Program-made: the position numbers and the translations under genes
In this document: piece after piece, positions 1 to 15,000 of the stretch
How the letters are laid out: every line of letters begins with the position of its first letter
How positions within the stretch are numbered: the first letter of the stretch is position 1
DNA from: Bimastos eiseni
Taxonomy: Eukaryota; Annelida; Clitellata; Crassiclitellata; Lumbricidae
NCBI GenBank assembly: GCA_959347315.1
Contig: OY365817.1
Coordinates: forward strand, 5,190,643-5,254,642
Direction: 5' to 3'
Length of the DNA: 64,000 nt
Notes under the pieces: model-generated
What the model saw: the letters and a program-made list of their open reading frames with translations, nothing else
The model's database searches: none
Told to the model about the DNA's origin: nothing

Positions 1-3000
1 AAAAAGGAAGAGGGACAGAATAGAAATGGAAGAAAAGAAAGAGAGACAGAGAATAGAAATGGAAAAAAATGAAGAGAGACGGAGAATAGAAATGGAAGAA
101 AAGGAAAAGAGACAGAGAATAGAAATGGAAGAAAAGGAAGAGAGACAGAGAATAGAAATGGAAGAAAAGGAAGAGGGACAGAGAATAGAAATGGAGGAAA
201 AGGAAGAGAGACAGAAAATAGAATTGGAAGAAAAGAAAAAGAGACAGAGAATAGAAATGGAAGAAAGGGAAGAGAGACAGAGAATAGAAATGGAAGAAAA
301 TGAAGAGGGACAGAGAATAGAAATGGAGGAAAACGAAGAGAGACAGAGAATAGAATTGGAAGAAAAGAAAAAGAGACGGAGAATTGAAATGTATGAAAAG
401 GAAGAGAGATAGAGAATGCAAATGGAAGAAAAGGAAGAGGGACAGAATCGAAATGGAAGAAAAGGAAGAGGGACAGAATAGAAATGGAAGAAAAGGAAGT
501 GGGACAGAGAATGGAAATGAATAAAATGAAGAGAGACGGAGACTAGAAATGGAAGAAAAGGAAGAGGGACAGAAAATAGAAACGGAAGAAAATGAAGAGA
601 GATGGAGAATAGAAATGGAAGAAAAGGAAGAGAGACAGCGAATAGAAATGGAAGAAAAGGATGAGAGACAGAGAATAGAAATGGAAAAAAAGGAAGAGGG
701 ACAGAATAGAAATGGAAGAAAAGGAAGAGAGACAGAGAATAGAAATGGAATAAAATGAAGGGAGACGGAGAATAGAAATGGAAGAAAAGGAAAAGAGACA
801 GAGAATAGAAATGGAAGAAAAGGAAGAGAGACAGAGAATAGAATTGGAAGAAAAGGAAAAGAGACAGAGAATAGAAACGGAAGAAAAGGAAGAGAGACGG
901 AGAATGGAAATGGATGAAAAGGAAGAGGGACAGAATAGAAATGGAAGAAAATGACGAGAGACAGAGAATAGAAATGGAAGAAAAGTAACAGGGACAGAGA
1001 ACAGAAATGGAAGAAAAGGAAGAGAGAGAATAGAAATGGAAGAAAATGAAGAGAGACAGAGAATAGAAATGGAAGAAAAGAAAGAGGGACAGAATACAAA
1101 TGGAAGAAATGGAAGAGAGACAGAGAATAGAAATGGAAGAAAAGGAAGAGAGACAGATTAGAAATGGAAGAAAAGGAAGAGGGACAGTGAATAGAAATGG
1201 AAGAAAAGGAAGAGAGACAGAGAATAGAAATGGAAGAAAACGAAGAGGGACAGAGAATAGAAATGGAGGAAAAGGAAGAGAGACAGAGAATAGAATTGGA
1301 AGAAAAGAAAAAGAGACAGAGAATAGAAATGGAAGAAAGGGAAGAGAGACAGAGAATAGAAATGGAAGAAAAGGAAGAGGGACAGAGAATAGAAATGGAA
1401 TGAAATGAAGAGAGACGGAGAATTGAAATGTATGAAAAGGAAGAGAGATCGAGAATGGAAATGGAAGAAAAGGAAGAGGGACAGAATCGAAATGGAAGAA
1501 AAGGAAGAGGGACAGAATAGAAATGGAAGAAAAGGAAGTGGGACAGAAAATAGAAACGGAAGAAAATGAAGAGAGACGGAGAATAGAAATGGAAGAAAAG
1601 GAAGAGAGACAGAGAATAGAAATGGAAAAAAAGGAAGAGGGACAGAATAGAAATGGAAGAAAAGGAAGAGAGACAGAGAATAGAAATGGAATAAAATGAA
1701 GAGAGACGGAGAATAGAATTGGAAGAAAAGGAAAAGAGACAGAGAATAGAAATGGAAGAAAAGGAAGAGAGACAGAGAGTAGAAATGGAAGAAAAGGAAG
1801 AGGGACAGAGAATAGAAATGGAATTAAATGAATAGTGAGAATAGAAATGGAAAAAAATGAAGAGAGACAGAGAATAGAAATGAAAGAAAAGAAAGAGGGA
1901 CAGAATAGAAATGGAAGAAATGGAAGAGGGACAGAGAATAGAAATGGAAGAAAAGGAAGAGAGACAGATTAGAAATGGAAGAAAAGGAAGAGGGACAGTG
2001 AATAGAAATGGAAGAAAAGGAAGAGGGACAGAGAATAGAAATGGAAGAAAAGGAAGAGAGACGGATAATAGAAATGGAATAAAATGAAGAGAGACGGAGA
2101 ATAGGAATGGAAGAAAAGGAAGAGAGACAGAGAATAGAAATGGAATAAAATGAAGAGGGACAGAATAGAAATGGAAGAAGAGGAAGAGAGACTGAGAATA
2201 GAATTGGAAAAAAAGGAAGAGGGACAGAGAATAGAAATGGAATTAAATGAAGAGTGAGAATAGAAATGGAAGATAATGAAGAGAGACAGAGAATAGAAAT
2301 GGAAGAAAAGAAAGAGGGACAGAATAAAAATGGAAGAAATGGAAGAGAGACAGAGAATAGAAATGGAAGAAAAGGAAGAGAGACAGATTAGAAATGGATG
2401 AAAAGGAAGAGGGACAGTGAATAGAAATGGAAGAAAAGGAAGAGAGACAGAGAATAGAAATGGAATAAAATGAAGAGGGACAGAATAGAAATGGAAGAAA
2501 AGGAAGAGAGACAGAGTATAGAAATGGAAGAAAAGGAAGAGGGACAGAATAGAAATGGAAGAAATGGAAGAGAGACAGAGAATAGAAATGGAAGAAAAGG
2601 AAGAGAGACAGATTAGAAATGGAAGAAAAGGAAGAGGGACAATGAATAGAAATGGAAGAAAAGAAAGAGAGACAGAGAATAGAAATGGAAGAAAAGGAAG
2701 AGGGACAGAGAATAGAAATGGAGGAAAAGGAAGAGAGACAGAGAATAGAATTGGAAGAAAAGAAAAAGAGACAGAGAATAGAAATGGAAGAAAGGGAAGA
2801 GAGACAGAGAATAGAAATGGAAGAAAAGGAAGAGGGACATAGAATAGAAATGGCATGAAATGAAGAGAGACGGAGAATAGAAATGGAAGAAAAGGAAGAG
2901 AGACAGAGAATAGAAATGGAATAAAATGAAGAGGGACAGAATAGAAATGGAAGAAAAGGAAGAGAGACAGAGACTAGAAATGGAAGAAAAGGAAGAGGGA

Positions 3001-6000
3001 CAGAAAATAGAAACGGAAGAAAATGAAGAGAGACGGAGAATAGAAATGGAAGAAAAGGAAGAGAGACAGCGAATAGAAATGGAAGAAAAAGATGAGAGAC
3101 AGAGAATAGAAATGGAAGAAAAGGAAAAGGGACAGAGAATAGAAACGGAAGAAAAGGAAGAGGGACGGAGAATAGAAATGGAAGAAAAGGAAAAGAGACA
3201 GAGAATAGAAATGGAAGAAAAGGAACAGGGACAGAATAGAAATGGAAGAAAAGAAAGAGAGACAGAGAATAGAAACGGAAGAAAAGGAAGAGGGACAGAG
3301 AATAGAAATGAAAGAAAAGTATGAGGGACAAAGAATAGAAATGGAAGAAAAGGAAGAGGGACAGAGAATAGAAATGGAAGAAAGGGAAGAGAGACAGAGA
3401 ATAGAATTGGAAGAAAAGGAAGAGAGACGGATAATAGAAATGGAATAAAATGAAGAGAGACGGAGAATAGAAATGGAAGAAAAGGAAGAGAGACAGAGAA
3501 TAGAAATGGAATAAAATGAAGAGGGACAGATTAGAAATGGAAGAAAAGGAAGAGAGACAGAGAATAGAAATGGAAGAAAAGGAAGAGGGACAGAGAATAG
3601 AAATGGAATGAAATGAAGAGAGACGGAGAATTGAAATGTATGAAAAGGAAGAGAGATCGAGAATGGAAATGGAAGAAAAGAAAGAGGGACAGAATCGAAA
3701 TGGAAGAAAAGGAAGAGGGACAGAATAGAAATGGAAGAAAAGGAAGTGGGACAGAAAATAGAAACGGAAGAAAATGAAGAGAGACGGAGAATAGAAATGG
3801 AAGAAAAGGAAGAGAGACAGAGAATAGAAATGGAAAAAAAGGAAGAGGGACAGAATAGAAATGGAAGAAAAGGAAGAGAGACAGAGAATAGAAATGGAAT
3901 AAAAAGAAGAGAGACGGAGAATAGAAATGGAAGAAAAGGAAAAGAGACAGAGAATAGAAATGGAAGAAAAGGAAGAGAGACAGAGAATAGAAATGGAAGA
4001 AAAGGAAGAGGGACAGAGAATAGAAATGGAATTAAATGAATAGTGAGAATAGAAATGGAAAAAAATGAAGAGAGACAGAGAATAGAAATGAAAGAAAAGA
4101 AAGAGGGACAGAATAGAAATGGAAGAAATGGAAGTGGGACAGAGAATAGAAATGGAAGAAAAGGAAGAGAGACAGATTAGAAATGGAAGAAAAGGAAGAG
4201 GGACAGAGAATAGAAATGGAAAAAAAGGAAGAGGGACAGAATAGAAATGGAAGAAAAGGAAGAGAGACAGAGAATAGAAATGGAATAAAATGAAGAGAGA
4301 CGGAGAATAGAAATGGAAGAAAAGGAAAAGAGACAGAGAATAGAAATGGAAGAAAAGGAAGAGGGACAGTGAATAGAAATGGAAGAAAAGGAAGAGAGAC
4401 AGAGAATAGAAATGGAATAAAATGAAGAGGGACAGAATAGAAATGGAAGAAAAGGAAGAGAGACAGAGAATAGAAATGGAAGAAAAGGAAGAGGGACAGA
4501 GAATAGAAATGGAGGAAAAGGAAGAGAGACAGAAAATAGAATTGGAAGAAAAGAAAAAGAGACAGATTAGAAATGGAAGAAAAGTAAGATGGACAATGAA
4601 TAGAAATGGAAGAAAAGGAAGAGAGACAGAGAAAAGAATTGGAAGAAAAGGAAAAGAGACAGAGAATAGAAATGGAAGAAAGGGAAGAGAGACAGAGAAA
4701 AGAAATGGAAGAAAAGGAAGAGGGACAGAGAATAGAAATGGAATGAAATGAAGAGAGACGGAGAATAGAAATGGAAGAAAAGGAAAAGAGACAGAGAATA
4801 GAAATGGAAGAAAAAAAAGAGGGACAGTGAATAGAAATGGAAGAAAAGGAAGAGAGACAGAGAATAGAAATGGAATAAAATGAAGGGGGACAGAATAGAA
4901 ATGGAAGAAAAGGAAGAGAGACAGAGAATAGAAATGGAAGAAAAGGAAGAGGGACAGAATAGAAATGGAAGAAAAGGAAGAGGGACAGTGAATAGAAATG
5001 GAAGAAAAGGAAGAGAGACAGAGAATAGAAATGGAAGAAAAGGAAGAGGGACAGAGAATAGAAATGGAGGAAAAGGAAGAGAGACAGAGAATAGAATTGG
5101 AAGAAAAGAAAAAGAGACAGAGAATAGAAATGGAAGAAAGGGAAGAGAGACAGAGAATAGAAATGGAAGAAAAGGAAGAGGGACAGAGAATAGAAATGGA
5201 ATGAAATGAAGAGAGACGGAGAATTGAAATGTATGAAAAGGAAGAGAGATCGAGAATGGAAATGGAAGAAAAGAAAGAGGGACAGAATCGAAATGGAAGA
5301 AAAGGAAGAGGGACAGAATAGAAATGGAAGAAAAGGAAGTGGGACAGAAAATAGAAACGGAAGAAAATGAAGAGAGACGGAGAATAGAAATGGAAGAAAA
5401 GGAAGAGAGACAGAGAATAGAAATGGAAAAAAAGGAAGAGGGACAGAATAGAAATGGAAGAAAAGGAAGAGAGACAGAGAATAGAAATGGAATAAAATGA
5501 AGAGAGACGGAGAATAGAAATGGAAGAAAAGGAAAAGAGACAGAGAATAGAAATGGAAGAAAAAGAAGAGAGACAGAGAATAGAAATGGAAGAAAAGGAA
5601 GAGGGACAGAGAATAGAAATGGAATTAAATGAATAGTGAGAATAGAAATGGAAAAAAATGAAGAGAGACAGAGAATAGAAATGAAAGAAAAGAAAGAGGG
5701 ACAGAATAGAAATGGAAGAAATGGAAGAGGGACAGAGAATAGAAATGGAAGAAAAGGAAGAGAGACAGATTAGAAATGGAAGAAAAGGAAGAGGGACAGA
5801 GAATAGAAATGGAAAAAAAGGAAGAGGGACAGAATAGAAATGGAAGAAAAGGAAGAGAGACAGAGAATAGAAATGGAATAAAATGAAGAGAGACGGAGAA
5901 TAGAAATGGAAGAAAAGGAAAAGAGACAGAGAATAGAAATGGAAGAAAAGGAAGAGGGACAGTGAATAGAAATGGAAGAAAAGGAAGAGAGACAGAGAAT

Positions 6001-9000
6001 AGAAATGGAATAAAATGAAGAGGGACAGAATAGAAATGGAAGAAAAGGAAGAGAGACAGAGAATAGAAATGGAAGAAAAGGAAGAGGGACAGAGAATAGA
6101 AATGGAGGAAAAGGAAGAGAGACAGATAATAGAATTGGAAGAAAAGAAAAAGAGACAGATTAGAAATGGAAGAAAAGGAAGAGGGACAATGAATAGAAAT
6201 GGAAGAAAAGGAAGAGAGACAGAGAATAGAATTGGAAGAAAAGGAAAAGAGACAGAGAATAGAAATGGAAGAAAGGGAAGAGAGACAGAGAAAAGAAATG
6301 GAAGAAAAGGAAGAGGGACAGAGAATAGAAATGGAATGAAATGAAGAGAGACGGAGAATTGAAATGTATGAAAAGGAAAAGAGATAGAGAATGGAAATGG
6401 CAGAAAAGGAAGAGGGACAGAATCGAAATGGAAGAATAGGAAGAGGGACAGAATAGAAATGGAAGAAAAGGAAGTGGGACAGAGAATGGAAATGAATAAA
6501 ATGAAGAGAGACGGAGACTAGAAATGGAAGAAAAGGAAGAGGGACAGAAAATAGAAACGGAAGAAAATGAAGAGAGACGGAGAATAGAAATGGAAGAAAA
6601 GGAAGAGAGACAGCGAATAGAAATGGAAGAAAAGGATGAGAGACAGAGAATAGAAATGGAAGAAAAGGAAAAGGGACAGAGAATAGAAACGGAAGAAAAG
6701 GAAGAGGGACGGAGAATTGAAATGGAAGAAAAGGAAGAGAGACAGAGAATAGAAATGGAAGAAAAGGAAGAGAGACAGCGAATAGAAATGGAAGAATAGG
6801 AAGAGGGACAGAGAATAGAAATGGAGGAAAAGGAAGAGAGACAGAGAATAGAATTGGAAGAAAACAAAAAGAGACAGAGAATAGAAATGGAAGAAAGGGA
6901 AGAGAGACAGAGAATAAAAATGGAAGAAAAGGAAGAGGGACAGAGAATAGAAATGGAATGAAATGAAGAGAGACGAAGAATTGAAATGTATGAAAAGGAA
7001 GAGAGATAGAGAATGGAAATGGAAGAAAAGGAAGAGGGACAGAATCGAAATGGAAGAAAAGGAAGAGGGACAGAATAGAAATGGAAGAAAAGGAAGTGGG
7101 ACAGAAAATAGAAACGGAAGAAAATGAAGAGAGACGGAGAATAGAAATGGAAGAAAAGGAAGAGAGACAGATTAGAAATGGAAGAAAAGGAAGAGGGACA
7201 GTGAATAGAAATGGAAGAAAAGGAAGAGTGACAGAGAATAGAAATGGAAGAAAAGGAAGAGGGACAGAGAATAGAAATGGAAGAAAAGGAAGAGAGACAG
7301 AGAATAGAATTGGAAGAAAAGGAAAAGAGACAGAGAATAGAAACGGAAGAAAAGGAAGAGAGACGGAGAATGGAAATGGATGAAAAGGAAGAGGGACAGA
7401 ATAGAAATGGAAGAAAATGACGAGAGACAGAGAATAGAAATGGAAGAAAAGTAACAGGGACAGAGAACAGAAATGGAAGAAAAGGAAGAGAGAGAATAGA
7501 AATGGAAGAAAATGAAGAGAGACAGAGAATATAAATGGAAGAAAAGAAAGAGGGACAGAATACAAATGGAAGAAATGGAAGAGAGACAGAGTATAGAAAT
7601 GGAAGAAAAGGAAGAGAGACAGATTAGAAATGGAAGAAAAGGAAGAGGGACAGTGAATAGAAATGGAAGAAAAGGAAGAGAGACAGAGAATAGAAATGGA
7701 AGAAAAGGAAGAGGGACAGAGAATAGAAATGGAGGAAAAGGAAGAGAGACAGAGAATAGAATTGGAAGAAAAGAAAAAGAGACAGAGAATAGAAATGGAA
7801 GAAAGGGAAGAGAGACAGAGTATAGAAATGGAAGAAAAGGAAGAGGGACAGAGAATAGAAAAGGAATGAAATGAAGAGAGACGGAGAATTGAAATGTATG
7901 AAAAGGAAGAGAGATCGAGAATGGAAATGGAAGAAAAGGAAGAGGGACAGAATCGAAATGGAAGAAAAGGAAGAGGGACAGAATAGAAATGGAAGAAAAG
8001 GAAGTGGGACAGAAAATAGAAACGGAAGATAATGAAGAGGGACAGAGAATAGAAATGGAGGAAAAGGAAGAGAGACAGAGAATAGAAATGGAAAAAAAGG
8101 AAGAGGGACAGAATAGAAATGGAAGAAAAGGAAGAGAGACAGAGAATAGAAATGGAATAAAATGAAGAGAGACGGAGAATAGAAATGGAAGAAAAGGAAA
8201 AGAGACAGAGAATAGAAATGGAAGAAAAGGAAGAGAGACAGAGAATAGAAATGGAAGAAAAGGAAGAGGGACAGAGAATAGAAATGGAATTAAATGAATA
8301 GTGAGAATAGAAATGGAAAAAAATGAAGAGAGACAGAGAATAGAAATGAAAGAAAAGAAAGAGGGACAGAATAGAAATGGAAGAAATGGAAGAGGGACAG
8401 AGAATAGAAATGGAAGAAAAGGAAGAGAGACAGATTAGAAATGGAAGAAAAGGAAGAGGGACAGTGAATAGAAATGGAAGAAAAGGAAGAGGGACAGAGA
8501 ATAGAAATGGAAGAAAAGGAAGAGAGACGGATAATAGAAATGGAATAAAATGAAGAGAGACGGAGAATAGGAATGGAAGAAAAGGAAGAGAGACAGAGAA
8601 TAGAAATGGAATAAAATGAAGAGGGACAGAATAGAAATGGAAAAAGAGGAAGAGAGACTGAGAATAGAATTGGAAAAAAAGGAAGAGGGACAGAGAATAG
8701 AAATGGAATTAAATGAAGAGTGAGAATAGAAATGGAAGATAATGAAGAGAGACAGAGAATAAAAATGGAAGAAAAGGAAGAGAGACAGATTAGAAATGGA
8801 TGAAAAGGAAGAGGGACAGTGAATAGAAATGGAAAAAAAGGAAGAGAGACAGAGAATAGAAATGGAAGAAAATGAAGAGGGACAGAATAGAAATGGAAGA
8901 AAAGGAAGAGAGACAGAGTATAGAAATGGAAGAAAAGGAAGAGGGACAGAATAGAAATGGAAGAAATGGAAGAGAGACAGAGAATAGAAATGGAAGAAAA

Positions 9001-12000
9001 GGAAGAGAGACAGATTAGAAATGGAAGAAAAGGAAGAGGGACAATGAATAGAAATGGAAGAAAAGAAAGAGAGACAGAGAATAGAAATGGAAGAAAAGGA
9101 AGAGGGACAGAGAATAGAAATGGAGGAAAAGGAAGAGAGACAGAGAATAGAATTGGAAGAAAAGAAAATGAGACAGAGAATAGAAATGGAAGAAAGGGAA
9201 GAGAGACAGAGAATAGAAATGGAAGAAAAGGAAGAGGGACAGAGAATAGAAATGGAATGAAATGAAGAGAGACAGAGAATAGAAATGGAAGAAAAAGAAG
9301 AGAGACAGATTAGAAATGGAAGAAAAGGAAGAGGGACAGTGAATAGAAATGGAAGAAAAGGAAGAGGGACAGAGAATAGAAATGGAAGAAAAGGAAGAGA
9401 GACGGATAATAGAAATGGAATAAAATGAAGAGAGACGGAGAATAGGAATGGAAGAAAAGGAAGAGAGACAGAGAATAGAAATGGAATAAAATGAAGAGGG
9501 ACAGAATAGAAATGGAAAAAGAGGAAGAGAGACTGAGAATAGAATTGGAAAAAAAGGAAGAGGGACAGAGAATAGAAATGGAATTAAATGAAGAGTGAGA
9601 ATAGAAATGGAAGATAATGAAGAGAGACAGAGAATAGAAATGGAAGAAAAGAAAGAGGGACAGAATAGAAATGGAAGAAATGGAAGAGAGACAGAGAATA
9701 GAAATGGAAGAAAAGGAAGAGAGACAGATTAGAAATGGATGAAAAGGAAGAGGGACAGTGAATAGAAATGGAAGAAAAGGAAGAGAGACAGAGAATAGAA
9801 ATGGAATAAAATGAAGAGGGACAGAATAGAAATGAAAGAAAAGGAAGAGAGACAGAGTATAGAAATGGAAGAAAAGGAAGAGGGACAGAATAGAAATGGA
9901 AGAAATGGAAGAGAGACAGAGAATAGAAATGGAAGAAAAGGAAGAGAGACAGATTAGAAATGGAAGAAAAGGAAGAGGGACAATGAATAGAAATGGAAGA
10001 AAAGAAAGAGAGACAGAGAATAGAAATGGAAGAAAAGGAAGAGGGACAGAGAATAGAAATGGAGGAAAAGGAAGAGAGACAGAGAATAGAATTGGAAGAA
10101 AAGAAAAAGAGACAGAGAATAGAAATGAAAGAAAGGGAAGAGAGACAGAGAATAGAAATGGAAGAAAAGGAAGAGGGACAGAGAATAGAAATGGAATGAA
10201 ATGAAGAGAGACGGAGAATAGAAATGGAAGAAAAGGAAGAGAGACAGAGAATAGAAATGGAATAAAATGAAGAGGGACAGAATAGAAATGGAAGAAAAGG
10301 AAGAGAGACAGAGACTAGAAATGGAAGAAAAGGAAGAGGGACAGAAAATAGAAACGGAAGAAAATGAAGAGAGACGGAGAATAGAAATGGAAGAAAAGGA
10401 AGAGAGACAGCGAATAGAAATGGAAGAAAAGGATGAGAGACAGAGAATAGAAATGGAAGAAAAGGAAAAGGGACAGAGAATAGAAACGGAAGAAAAGGAA
10501 GAGGGACGGAGAATAGAAATGGAAGAAAAGGAAAAGAGACAGAGAATAGAAATGGAAGAAAAGGAAGAGGGACAGAATAGAAATGGAAGAAAAGAAAGAG
10601 AGACAGAGAATAGAAACGGAAGAAAAGGAAGAGGGACAGAGAATAGAAATGAAAGAAAAGTATGAGGGACAAAGAATAGAAATGGAAGAAAAGGAAGAGG
10701 GACAGAGAATAGAAATGGAAGAAAGGGAAGAGAGACAGAGAATAGAATTGGAAGAAAAGGAAGAGAGACGGAGAATAGAAATGGAAGAAAAGGAAGAGAG
10801 ACAGAGAATAGAAATGGAATAAAATGAAGAGGGACAGATTAGAAATCGAAGAAAAGGAAGAGAGACAGAGAATAGAAATGGAAGAAAAGGAAGAGGGACA
10901 GAGAATAGAAATGGAATTAAATGAAGAGTGAGAATAGAAATGGAAGAAAATGAAGAGAGACAGAGAATAGAAATGGAAGAAAATAAAGAGGGACAGAATA
11001 GAAATGGAAGAAATGGAAGAGAGACACAGAATAAAAATGGAGGAAAAGGAAGAGAGACAGATTAGAAATGGAAGAAAAGGAAGAGGGACAGTGAATAGAA
11101 ATGGAAGAAAAGGAAGAGTGACAGAGAATAGAAATGGAAGAAAAGGAAGAGGTACAGAGAATAGAAATGGAAGAAAAGGAAGAGAGACAGAGAATAGAAT
11201 TGGAAGAAAAGAAAAAGAGACAGAGAATAGAAATGGAAGAAAGGGAAGAGAGACAGAGAATGGAAATGGAAGAAAAGGAAGAGAGACAGAGAATAGAATT
11301 GGAAGAAAAGGAAAAGAGACAGAGAATAGAAATGGAAGAAAGGAAAGAGAGACAGAGAAAAGAAATGGAAGAAAAGGAAGAGGGACAGAGAATAGAAATG
11401 GAATGAAATGAAGAGAGACGGAGAATTGAAATGTATGAAAAGGAAGAGAGATAGAGAATGGAAATGGAAGAAAAGGAAGAGGGACAGAATCGAAATGGAA
11501 GAATAGGAAGAGGGACAGAATAGAAATGGAAGAAAAGGAAGTGGGACAGAGAATGGAAATGAATAAAATGAAGAGAGACGGAGACTAGAAATGGAAGAAA
11601 AGGAAGAGGGACAGAAAATAGAAACGGAAGAAAATGAAGAGAGACGGAGAATAGAAATGGAAGAAAAGGAAGAGAGACAGCGAATAGAAATGGAAGAAAA
11701 GGATGAGAGACAGAGAATAGAAATGGAAGAAAAGGAAGAGGGACAGAGAATAGAAACGGAAGAAAAGGAAGAGGGACGGAGAATTGAAATGGAAGAAAAG
11801 GAAGAGAGACAGAGAATAGAAATGGAAGAAAAGGAAGAGGGACAGAATAGAGATGGAAGAAAAGAAAGAGAGACAGAGAATAGAAACGGAAGAAAAGGAA
11901 AAGAGACAGAGAATAGAAACGGAAGAAAAGGAAGAGAGACGGAGAATGGAAATGGATGAAAAGGAAGAGGGACAGAATAGAAATGGAAGAAAATGACGAG

Positions 12001-15000
12001 AGACAGAGAATAGAAATGGAAGAAAAGTAACAGGGACAGAGAACAGAAATGGAAGAAAAGGAAGAGAGAGAATAGAAATGGAAGAAAATGAAGAGAGACA
12101 GAGAATATAAATGGAAGAAAAGAAAGAGGGACAGAATAGAAATGGAAGAAATGGAAGAGAGACAGAGAATAGAAATGGAAGAAAAGGAAGAGAGACAGAT
12201 TAGAAATGGAAGAAAAGGAAGAGGGACAGTGAATAGAAATGGAAGAAAAGGAAGAGAGACAGAGAATAGAAATGGAAGAAAAGGAAGAGGGACAGAGAAT
12301 AGAAATGGAGGAAAAGGAAGAGAGACAGAGAATAGAATTGGAAGAAAAGAAAAAGAGACAGAGAATAGAAATGGAAGAAAGGGAAGAGAGACAGAGAATA
12401 GAAATGGAAGAAAAGGAAGAGGGACAGAGAATAGAAATGGAATGAAATGAAGAGAGACGGAGAATTGAAATGTATGAAAAGGAAGAGAGATAGAGAATGG
12501 AAATGGAAGAAAAGGAAGAGGGACAGATTAGAAATGGATGAAAAGGAAGAGGGACAGTGAATAGAAATGGAAGAAAAGGAAGAGAGACAGAGAATAGAAA
12601 TGGAAGAAAATGAAGAGGGACAGAATAGAAATGGAAGAAAAGGAAGAGAGACAGAGAATAGAAATGGAAGAAAAGGAAGAGGGACAGAATAGAAATGGAA
12701 GAAATGGAAGAGAGACAGAGAATAGAAATGGAAGAAAAGGAAGAGAGACAGATTAGAAATGGAAGAAAAGGAAGAGGGACAATGAATAGAAATGGAAGAA
12801 AAGGAAGAGAGACAGAGAATAGAAATGGAAGAAAAGGAAGAGGGACAGAGAATAGAAATGGAAGAAAAGGAAGAGAGACAGAGAATAGAATTGGAAGAAA
12901 AGGAAAAGAGACAGAGAATAGAAATGGAAGAAAGGGAAGGGAGACAGAGAATAGAAATGGAAGAAAAGGAAGAGGGACAGAGAATAGAAATGGAATGAAA
13001 TGAAGAGAGACGGAGAATTGAAATGTATGAAAAGGAAGAGAGATAGAGAATGGAAATGGAAGAAAAAGAAGAGGGACAGAATCGAAATGGAAGAAAAGGA
13101 AGAGGGACAGAATAGAAATGGAAGAAAAGGAAGTGGGACAGAGAATGGAAATGAATAAAATGAAGAGAGACGGAGACTAGAAATGGAAGAAAAGGAAGAG
13201 GGACAGAAAATAGAAACGGAAGAAAATGAAGAGAGATGGAGAATAGAAATGGAAGAAAAGGAAGAGAGACAGCGAATAGAAATGGAAGAAAAGGATGAGA
13301 GACAGAGAATAGAAATGGAAGAAAAGGAAGAGGGACAGAGAATAGAAACGGAAGAAAAGGAAGAGGGACGGAGAATAGAAATGGAAGAAAAGGAAGAGAG
13401 ACAGAGAATAGAAATGGAAGAAAAGGAAGAGGGACAGAATAGAAATGGAAGAAAAGAAAGAGAGACAGAGAATAGAAATGGAAGAAAAGGAAGAGGGACA
13501 GAGAATAGAAATGAAAGAAAAGTATGAGGGACAGTGAATAGAAATGGAAGAAAAGGAAGAGAGACAGAGAATAGAAATGGAAGAAAAGGAAGAGGGACAG
13601 AGAATAGAAATGGAATGAAATGAAGAGTGAGAATAGAAATGGAAGAAAATGAAGAGAGACAGAGAATAGAAATGGAATAAAATAAAGAGGGACAGAATAG
13701 AAATGGAAGAAATGGAAGAGAGACAGAGAATAGAAATGGAAGAAAAGGAAGAGAGACAGATTAGAAATGGAAGAAAAAGAAGAGGGACAGTGAATAGAAA
13801 TGGAAGAAAAGGAAGAGAGACAGAGAATAGAAATGGAAGAAAAGGAAGAGGGACAGAGAATAGAAATGAAAGAAAAGTATGAGGGACAGAGAATAGAAAT
13901 GGAAGAAAAGGAAGAGGGACAGAGAATAGAAATGGAAGAAAAGGAAGAGAGACAGAGAATAGAATTGGAAGAAAAGGAAGAGAGACGGATAATAGAAATG
14001 GAATAAAATGAAGAGAGACGGAGAATAGAAATGGAAGAAAAGGAAGAGAGACAGAGAATAGAAATGGAATAAAATGAAGAGGGACAGAATAGAAATGGAA
14101 GAAAAGGAAGAGAGACAGAGAATAGAAATGGAAGAAAAGGAAGAGGGACAGAGAATAGAAATGGAATTAAATGAAGAGTGAGAATAGAAATGGAAGAAAA
14201 TGAAGAGAGACAGAGAATAGAAATGGAAGAAAATAAAGAGGGACAGAATAGAAATGGAAGAAATGGAAGAGAGACAGAGAATAGAAATGGAAGAAAAGGA
14301 AGAGAGACAGATTAGAAATGGAAGAAAAAGAAGAGGGACAGTGAATAGAAATGGAAGAAAAGGAAGAGAGACAGAGAATAGAAATGGAAGAAAAGGAAGA
14401 GGGACAGAGAATAGAAATGGAAGAAAAGGAAGAGAGACAGAGAATAGAATTGGAAGAAAAGGAAAAGAGACAGAGAATAGAAACGGAAGAAAAGGAAGAG
14501 AGACGGAGAATAGAAATGGAAGAAAAGGAAGAGGGACAGAATAGAAATGGAAGAAAATGACGAGAGACAGAGAATAGAAATGGAAGAAAAGTAACAGGGA
14601 CAGAGAACAGAGATGGAAGAAAAGGAAGAGAGAGAATAGAAATGGAAGAAAATGAAGAGAGACAGAGAATAGAAATGGAAGAAAAGGAAGAGGGACAGAG
14701 TAGAAATGGAAGATATGGGAGAGAGACAGAGAATAGAAATGGAAGAAAAGGGTGAGAGACAGAGAATAGAAATGGAAGAAAAGTAACAGGGACAGAGAAC
14801 AGAGATGGAAGAAAAGGAAGAGAGAGAATAGAAATGGAAGAAAATGAAGAGAGACAGAGAATAGAAATGGAAGAAAAGGGTGAGAGACAGAGAATAGAAA
14901 TGGAAGAAAAGTGAGAGAGACAGATTAGAAATGGAAGAAAAGGAAGAGGGACAGAGAATAGAAATGGAAGAAAAGGAAGAGAGACAGATAATAGAAATGG

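Noticed and set aside
5625..7565. 646-codon minus-strand open frame in the satellite
   Set aside because: The minus strand of a purine-rich array has few stop codons, so long Phe/Leu/Ser/Pro frames are expected. It has the same period as the DNA repeat, no domain, and similar frames occur across the array.
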